Shown: positions 58,680 to 64,000 of the stretch, one piece after another | Layout: each line of letters starts with the position of its first letter | Position numbering within the stretch: the stretch's first letter is position 1 | NCBI GenBank assembly: GCA_009599575.1 | Contig: VWND01000008.1 | Coordinates: 1,302,001 to 1,366,000 of the forward strand | DNA: 64,000 bases | Direction of reading: 5' to 3' | From: Blumeriella jaapii | Taxonomy: Eukaryota; Ascomycota; Leotiomycetes; Helotiales; Drepanopezizaceae | The notes under the pieces: model-generated | The model's database searches: none | Seen by the model: the letters and a program-made list of their open reading frames with translations, nothing else | What the model was told of the DNA's origin: nothing | Position numbers and translations under genes: made by a program

Positions 58680-60718
58680 TCCGCTAGATATTTTCCTTTT
58701 GTAATCTAGGATAGACACATAGACCTATACAGTTAATGATTTATTTGCATTTTACTTGTTTTTCCAGGTGCTGAGAGAACTCCTGGACATTACACGAATG
58801 GCAGGTAGGTGGTATGTTGATCCAGTTTATGAGTTGATCCAGTTTATGAGTTGATCCAGTCTATATGTTGATCCAGTTTATGAGTTGATCCAGCTTATAT
58901 GTTGACCCAGTTTGTATGCTTATTCAGTTTAAATGTCGATCCACTTTAAATGTCGATCCAGTTTAAATATTGATCCAGTTTATATGTATGGAAGGAAACA
59001 ATCCCCTTGATTCACACCGTGAACTTGGCTGCAGTATAACATTTACGGTGATTTGGGCTCGTCCCGAGGTTTCTGGACAGCGTTCATTCAAACAACAGTA
59101 AAGTCCCATCAATACACGTTCACAGCGTTCCTCGTCCCAAAACAAACCCCAAGGCTATCTCAAGCGCACATCGCTGTCACTGAGCCTCTATGGTTCATCC
59201 CCATAGAAGCCCAAATGCTCCTCCTACCATTTTTTGTGGTCCGTGACCGTGACCGACTTGCGGATAGCGATTTCGGGGCACAACGTGTTCACAACAGTGT
59301 CCGTGATAGCGATGTCCGCGCTTGGGCTGACATTCAGGGTCAAGTCATTTCACTTGCCCTCCTTCTCCGACGCTAGAATGGCTCTGCGCGTTTTGAACCG
59401 CATCACCTGCTGATGAAACGAGGAGGGCTAGAGTCGTAGCGAGGGGAGAAGGGATGATCGTGGTAGATGTGAAAAGACCGTCTTCGGCTTCGGTGTTTGA
59501 GGCTCGGATGTTCAAGCCTGGTAGAGGAGGGAGTTAGCGGTGCACTTGGGTACATGTCAGGGGCGCCAAGGGAAATGATCAGATAACGGTTGCAACTGAA
59601 ACTCCGGGCCAGTTGTTTTCCATAGACCTAGATTTGAGCGATGCACAGGCTAGAACAGTTTAGATCCGGAGCCCGAGCATGGCCCTGCCTGCTTGCTGTT
59701 CGGTTGCAGACGGAGTTTCTCAGACCTCTCGCTCGGGTACGCTAGCTGCAGAGTCGAGCGTTTGTTTACTCGACGGTACGCGAGGCTCCACTTGTTCCTT
59801 CGGAAGATCGTCAGATCTGGATCGCCATCCGATTCTCCTTATCTCAGGATATGGAACTCAAGAAAATAACTGCGAAACTTCTTCAGATGAATCAAGGCTT
59901 CGGTAGCTTAAAAATTGCTTAGTCTAAATTGAAATCGCGTTTTCGGGGACGATAAGCAATAACGGAACTCTAAAGTCAACCGCAAGTCACCTCGTGCGCG
60001 GAATCAATAAAACTCAGCCTCTTGCGTGATCAGACATCCAGACTACCTATGTATAGTATTCTTGATTATAATCTAGGTTTCAAGTGAAAGCTTTTTCTTA
60101 GCTTCACCGTGCATCGTCTCAACTCGAGTCCGAGATGTCCTGTATGTATGCGGAGGTACAGCGGTGAAGTATTGTCATAGCAGTAGCAATGAGGAAAATA
60201 GCTTAACCTTGCGGAAATGTAACCAACACGCGTCTCCATTGATTATGCATAAAATTCAACACCTAATACATTCAAATTGATGATGCTTATCTCAATCAAT
60301 CCTTGGAGAAAGCAGAAGGTAAACTTACAGATTGTTAATTATAATTCATCATCTACTTGACGTTTTTCTCACTCAAAACCGCGTGATGAGAGGACTAAAC
60401 GTGATACTACTCTTCTACTAAGTAGGTTGACTTTTGCCCCCCTTGTTAGTGCTATGACAACAATTAAGCGATGTACATACCTGTTCGCAGGGGTGTATAC
60501 CACGGTCCAGGCCGAGAGCCTTTCCAGGATGAAGTATTCTTTCGTGGTCTGAGTTTGCGCTGATTGCGGAACAGCTGCCCTCGATTCGGCATAGGCTTGA
60601 TTGATGCCCAGCTTTAAAGGCTTATTGCTGGTGCACCTGGATCTTCTGAATTTTGCGAATTCTCCAGGGTATCTCTCGATCTTGATCTGCAGCCTTCTCC
60701 TCTCAAGTGCACTGCATC
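58680..60718. other. Intergenic DNA between two P450 genes
   Basis: It holds a 17-bp minisatellite (58816-58985). Frames at 59053-59376 and 59679-59906 have no supporting signals. Nothing else recognised. Confidence 0.5.
58816..58985. repeat. 17-bp minisatellite, about 10 copies
   Basis: Ten consecutive units of GTTGATCCAGTTTATGA type are read directly. The units divide into classes ending TATGA, TATAT or TAAAT. They begin 136 bp after the P450 stop codon. Confidence 0.92.
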
Positions 60719-62378
60719 ATGTTTCAGTCGCTGCTTACATGGCGATACACTGCGCCCTCATTCGTACTCTCTTTGCTTGCACTATTGGCGTACAAGATCG
60801 CTTCTTCGATCATCAAGACTAAGCAGTACAAGACCGAGTCGATCAGGCGAGGATGCGAGCCGGCACCAACACTCCACAGCAACAACCTCCTTAGGACATC
60901 CCGTCTCAAGGGGGCAATCAAGGCAGCGAAGGAAGATCGCGGCCCTCAGTATATCGTGTCCGCCCTGAACGAGGTCGGGATCAATAATCATACTGTGCGC
61001 GTGCCGATTTTGGACTACGAGTTACTCATCACCCGCGATCCGGAGAATGTGAAAGCCATGTTCTCCACACAGTCATCGGAATACGATATAAGTACGACCA
61101 GGTCCAATGCTTTCATGCCTTTACTAGGAGAAGGAATCTTCACGTCGACCGGAGCTCAGTGGAAACATTCCCGCGCTTTGGTGCGGCCGCAGTTCTCAAA
61201 GGAAGAGATTTCGAACCTGGACCTTGTGGACAGACATGTGCAGACCTTGCTACAGACGCTCGAGGTTTCGCATGATGGGTGGACTTCAACCGTGGATTTG
61301 CAGCCTCTGTTCTTCTACTTCACGTTGGATACCGCAACGGAATTCTTGTACGGTCAATCGGTGAATTCTCAAGCCGCTATGGCTGGAACGAATGGCACTG
61401 CATGTGCTAGCATCGATGGAGCGGCTTTCAGTCGCCATTTCGGCAAAGCGAAACATCTCATCGATAGACGCGGCCAGTTGGGGAAATTCTCCTGGTTGAT
61501 GCCGATGCGCGAGATGAACAAGCACTGCGCCGAAGTCCACAAGGTCATCGATAAGATGATCCAGGACCGGTTGGACTACAACAAGAACCTCCACCCCGCA
61601 GAAAAGAAAGCGAGCCGGAAATTCGTGTTGCTCGACGAGCTCGCCAAAGAGACCCGGGAACCCCTGGAGTTGAGGAACGAGACTCTGCACACTTTGATGG
61701 CTGGAAGAGATCCCGCCGGTGCAATGCTAGGATGGGTGTTCTACTTTCTAGCTCGCCATCCAGCCATCTATGAGAAGCTGCGCACCATCATCCTGGAACA
61801 GTTCGGTTCTCGGACGAATGTGCAAGACGTCGACTTCGCGAAATTGAGGAGATGCGAATACTTGCAATGGGTCATGCAAGAGACCATTCGTGTAGTTGCG
61901 ATCATCCCATTGAACGAACGCGTCGCTCTCAAAGATACAACACTCCCACGAGGTGGCGGACCGGACGGCTTGAGCCCCATCTTCGTGCCGAAAGGTGTCC
62001 AAATCCTGATCCCACTCTACGCGATCCAGCACCGACCTGATATCTGGGGAGAGGATGTGGAGGAGTTCAATCCTGGAAGATGGAATGGGAGAAAGATTGG
62101 TTGGGAATGGACTCCCTTCGGTGGTGGCGCGAGGAAGTGCCTTGGTCGTAAGTTACCTGCAACACATCTGATTTCGCTTACGCCTAGCGAACCAATATTG
62201 ACTTATGGTTACAGAACAATTCGCGTTTATGGAGGCCGCATACTTAATTGTACGGATATTGCAGAAGTTTGATGCGTGTGAGAATATGGAAGGGCCTGGT
62301 GAGATCAAATTACATACTGCCATCGAAAATCGAAGCGGGACTGGGGTGCAAGTGAGATTTCGTCAGGCGGCGATGTGA
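60719..62378 (+). CDS. Cytochrome P450, CYP52/alkane-fatty acid hydroxylase-like
   Basis: Exons 60719-62147 and 62215-62378 (67-bp intron, GTAAGT donor) give 530 residues. The intron splits the heme loop. Joined, it reads FGGGARKCLGQQFAFMEAAYL (Cys about 473), the usual end of CYP52-clade enzymes. An N-terminal membrane anchor (FVLSLLALLAYK), GEGIFTSTGAQWKHSR (C-helix WxxxR), ExxR as ETIR near 387 and FNPGRW are present. CYP52-type enzymes hydroxylate fatty acids or alkanes at the terminal carbon. The I-helix reads AGRDPAG near 327 instead of the usual AG-x-D-T-T, so the conserved oxygen-activating threonine is replaced by proline. Function is inferred at family level only. Confidence 0.93.
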
Positions 62379-62862
62379 GGATGCGGGAGTAATATGTACT
62401 GGATGGCTGGTCTGCCTACTGTAACAGTATTATCTATGGTATAATTAATCATGTGGTAGAGTAATGTCAAGAGTGATCTTATCTAGCGTTTAAGCGCAAT
62501 GATTTTTCCTTGTTATGTGTCATTCTCAAGCCCTTTCTGGCTGCCTATTACAGGTTGGAAGAAACCGAGTCACGAAAAAGGCTTCCCCATAGAGATTCAT
62601 GACGTTCGAAACCCTTTTTTCTGGAGTTGATGTTGATTCATCCATTGAAAGTAAGGTAGCTCACCGGGCGGCAAATCCTCGCTTATTGCAATACTTGTGG
62701 AAGAAAACACATCCCAAGTACGCCGACCGAAATGCAAAAGAAGCAAATGCTCAACCCATACTTGGAAAGCCATGCTCAGAAAGAATTCCTCAGTTCCCAA
62801 TACCACCCAGATCAGAATATCATCAGACCTCGAGATCTGCCACCCTGCTCCTCAAGTCAAGA
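62379..62862. other. Intergenic DNA, no gene seen
   Basis: A GTTCGAAACCCTTTTTT string near 62604 resembles a tRNA B-box plus terminator, but no tRNA fold precedes it. Confidence 0.45.
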
Positions 62863-63312
62863 TCACATAGGCACCCCCAAGTTCTGGATCCCCAAATGCC
62901 CTAGCGGATGCTCCTTCCGAGCCGACTCCCCGACGATGTGAACAAAAGCCGCGTATCTCAAAACCTCGATCACCACCTGCCTCGTGAACAACTTTCCCAG
63001 CTGCACCGCGTGGTCCCTCAACGTGCGGATGTTTTCGCTGATCACAACAGTGCAATTTGGATTCGAGTCCTCGCCCTCTCCCGGCTGCGTACGCACCATC
63101 CTTCCCATCGAGTCAAACAGCGTTGCCATAGCAGACACGGCGAAGTGGTGGCCTGTGCCGTTGACAGAGTGGCTCGAGGTGATGACGACGACGATGTGGT
63201 GGAACTGAGCGCCATCTTTGAGCTTGGGTTAGAAGATTTGAGGAAGTTTGATGTCGTAGCCGCGGAAAACAGGGGCAAAGAAGTTTATTTGGGAATGGAC
63301 CTTGAAAGGCAT
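62863..63312 (-). CDS. Tentative small protein of unknown function
   Basis: ATG 63312 opens MPFKVHSQINFFAP. A 48-bp intron (63223-63270, GTTTTC...CCCAAG) would join it in frame to the second exon, ending at 62863, 133 residues in all. Exon 2 has protein-like composition (HHIVVVITSSHS, LFDSMGRMV, CTVVISENIRTL, QVVIEVLRYAAF). Read without the intron, a TAA interrupts the frame. The intron is short, has a weak donor, and its branch site is close to the acceptor. No family is recognised. It could also be a remnant of a longer gene, since the frame upstream of the ATG (to about 63480) is also mildly protein-like. Confidence 0.4.
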
Positions 63313-64000
63313 GTCGAAGAGGGGAAGACGGGAAAGGAGTAGGTGAGATGAGCGTGGTTGACTAGGTTGGCAAGAAGGTATCGGAGCCTCGTGTGTATGT
63401 CTGTATTATCTGGTAGGATGTCTGTGCTATAGCTTTGAGTTGGAAGTGGCGGCATTCTCACTTTAAGAATGGGGGTTTTCATGAAGTTGACGAGCTTGTT
63501 ATAATGATGATGATGATGATACTGTCTAGTTGTCGAATATGTGCGTAGACCAAAACAGTATTTATATTCAACGAAGAAGCCGTGTTCCAGGAACGAGCCC
63601 TGCAGAAACAAAGAGAAGCCCAATATTCACCCCCGTCTTGATTCTGAAGGTGAATTGTTGTACAAATTTCTAAGTTAGGCAATAAGTGTCTGGATCCTGC
63701 TTTTATTTTCTGACCAGCCCTGATGTGTAATACTTATGCTTTAATGAAATAAGCGTACAGACAGGCTTATGGTATATAATGGAGTTTTCAAAGCTGGAGA
63801 CTCACCTGTGGCCAGCTTCCAAATTCGGACGGTGTACTTCCAATCCCAATGAACTCGCCAGTTTCAAGTGCTCTAATGTTTTGTTACTTTTGCTTTTTGA
63901 ACTTCCACGTTTCTGTAGTATGCTTCCTTTTTTTGATGGAATATCGAAAAAACTCGGTCTGATATCTTTTGTAAGTCTGGACAGATACGCCTTTTTGAAG
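63313..64000. other. Window end, no supported gene
   Basis: AT-rich DNA with a GAT trinucleotide run (about 63503-63520). Nothing recognised. Confidence 0.45.

Noticed and set aside
62590..62625. tRNA gene suggested by GTTCGAAACC followed by T6
   Set aside because: No A-box or cloverleaf can be folded in the preceding 80 bp.

Overview
This is a stretch of nuclear genome from a filamentous ascomycete (Pezizomycotina; Dothideomycetes seems the best guess but is not proven). The evidence is compact genes with 45-100 bp GT-AG introns, Zn2Cys6 regulators, a fungal-type arylsulfotransferase, a fatty acid elongase, P450s, GPI and small cysteine-rich secreted proteins, and a RIP-like AT-rich Tc1/mariner relic. 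Genes are widely spaced and the intergenic DNA is very rich in microsatellites. All gene models are read by eye from codon frame, splice signals and remembered family motifs. No database search was run.

Layout. 1-10.6 kb: an arylsulfotransferase-family gene and a small secreted 8-Cys protein, then about 5.8 kb of gene-poor DNA with an AT-rich island and a 1.7 kb pyrimidine tract. 10.6-22.7 kb: a large gene of unknown function (one frameshift), the bifunctional enzyme PFK-2/FBPase-2, a C-terminally truncated Zn2Cys6 regulator and DPH3. 24.8-26.6 kb: a decayed Tc1/mariner element with intact terminal inverted repeats, surrounded by CCTA/TAGG palindromes and a 144-bp tandem duplication. 27.0-33.8 kb: a housekeeping block of two head-to-head pairs, frataxin/AP-3 sigma and a small mitochondrial-type membrane protein/cytosolic leucyl-tRNA synthetase. 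35-43 kb: a repeat-rich GPI protein, a histidine phosphatase ending in a PCNA-binding-like motif, and a protein with three consecutive Zn2Cys6-type cysteine clusters. 44.4-45.3 kb: a four-exon pre-pro secreted cysteine-rich protein. 46.6-62.4 kb: a DHA2 MFS transporter, a thioesterase-like protein, an ELO fatty acid elongase and two different P450s. The last kilobase holds one tentative gene.

The housekeeping genes do not cooperate in one pathway. The 46.6-62.4 kb stretch could form a lipid-modification cluster (elongation, P450 oxidation, thioester hydrolysis, export). This is inference from gene content and order. The elongase and the first P450 are divergently transcribed.

The most unusual items are the triple zinc-cluster protein (40.0-42.9 kb), the PIP-box phosphatase (37.1-38.1 kb), the possible lipid cluster, a GC-AG intron in the MFS gene, and three otherwise intact genes each broken by one small indel, including essential leucyl-tRNA synthetase. 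The last points to sequence error rather than gene decay.
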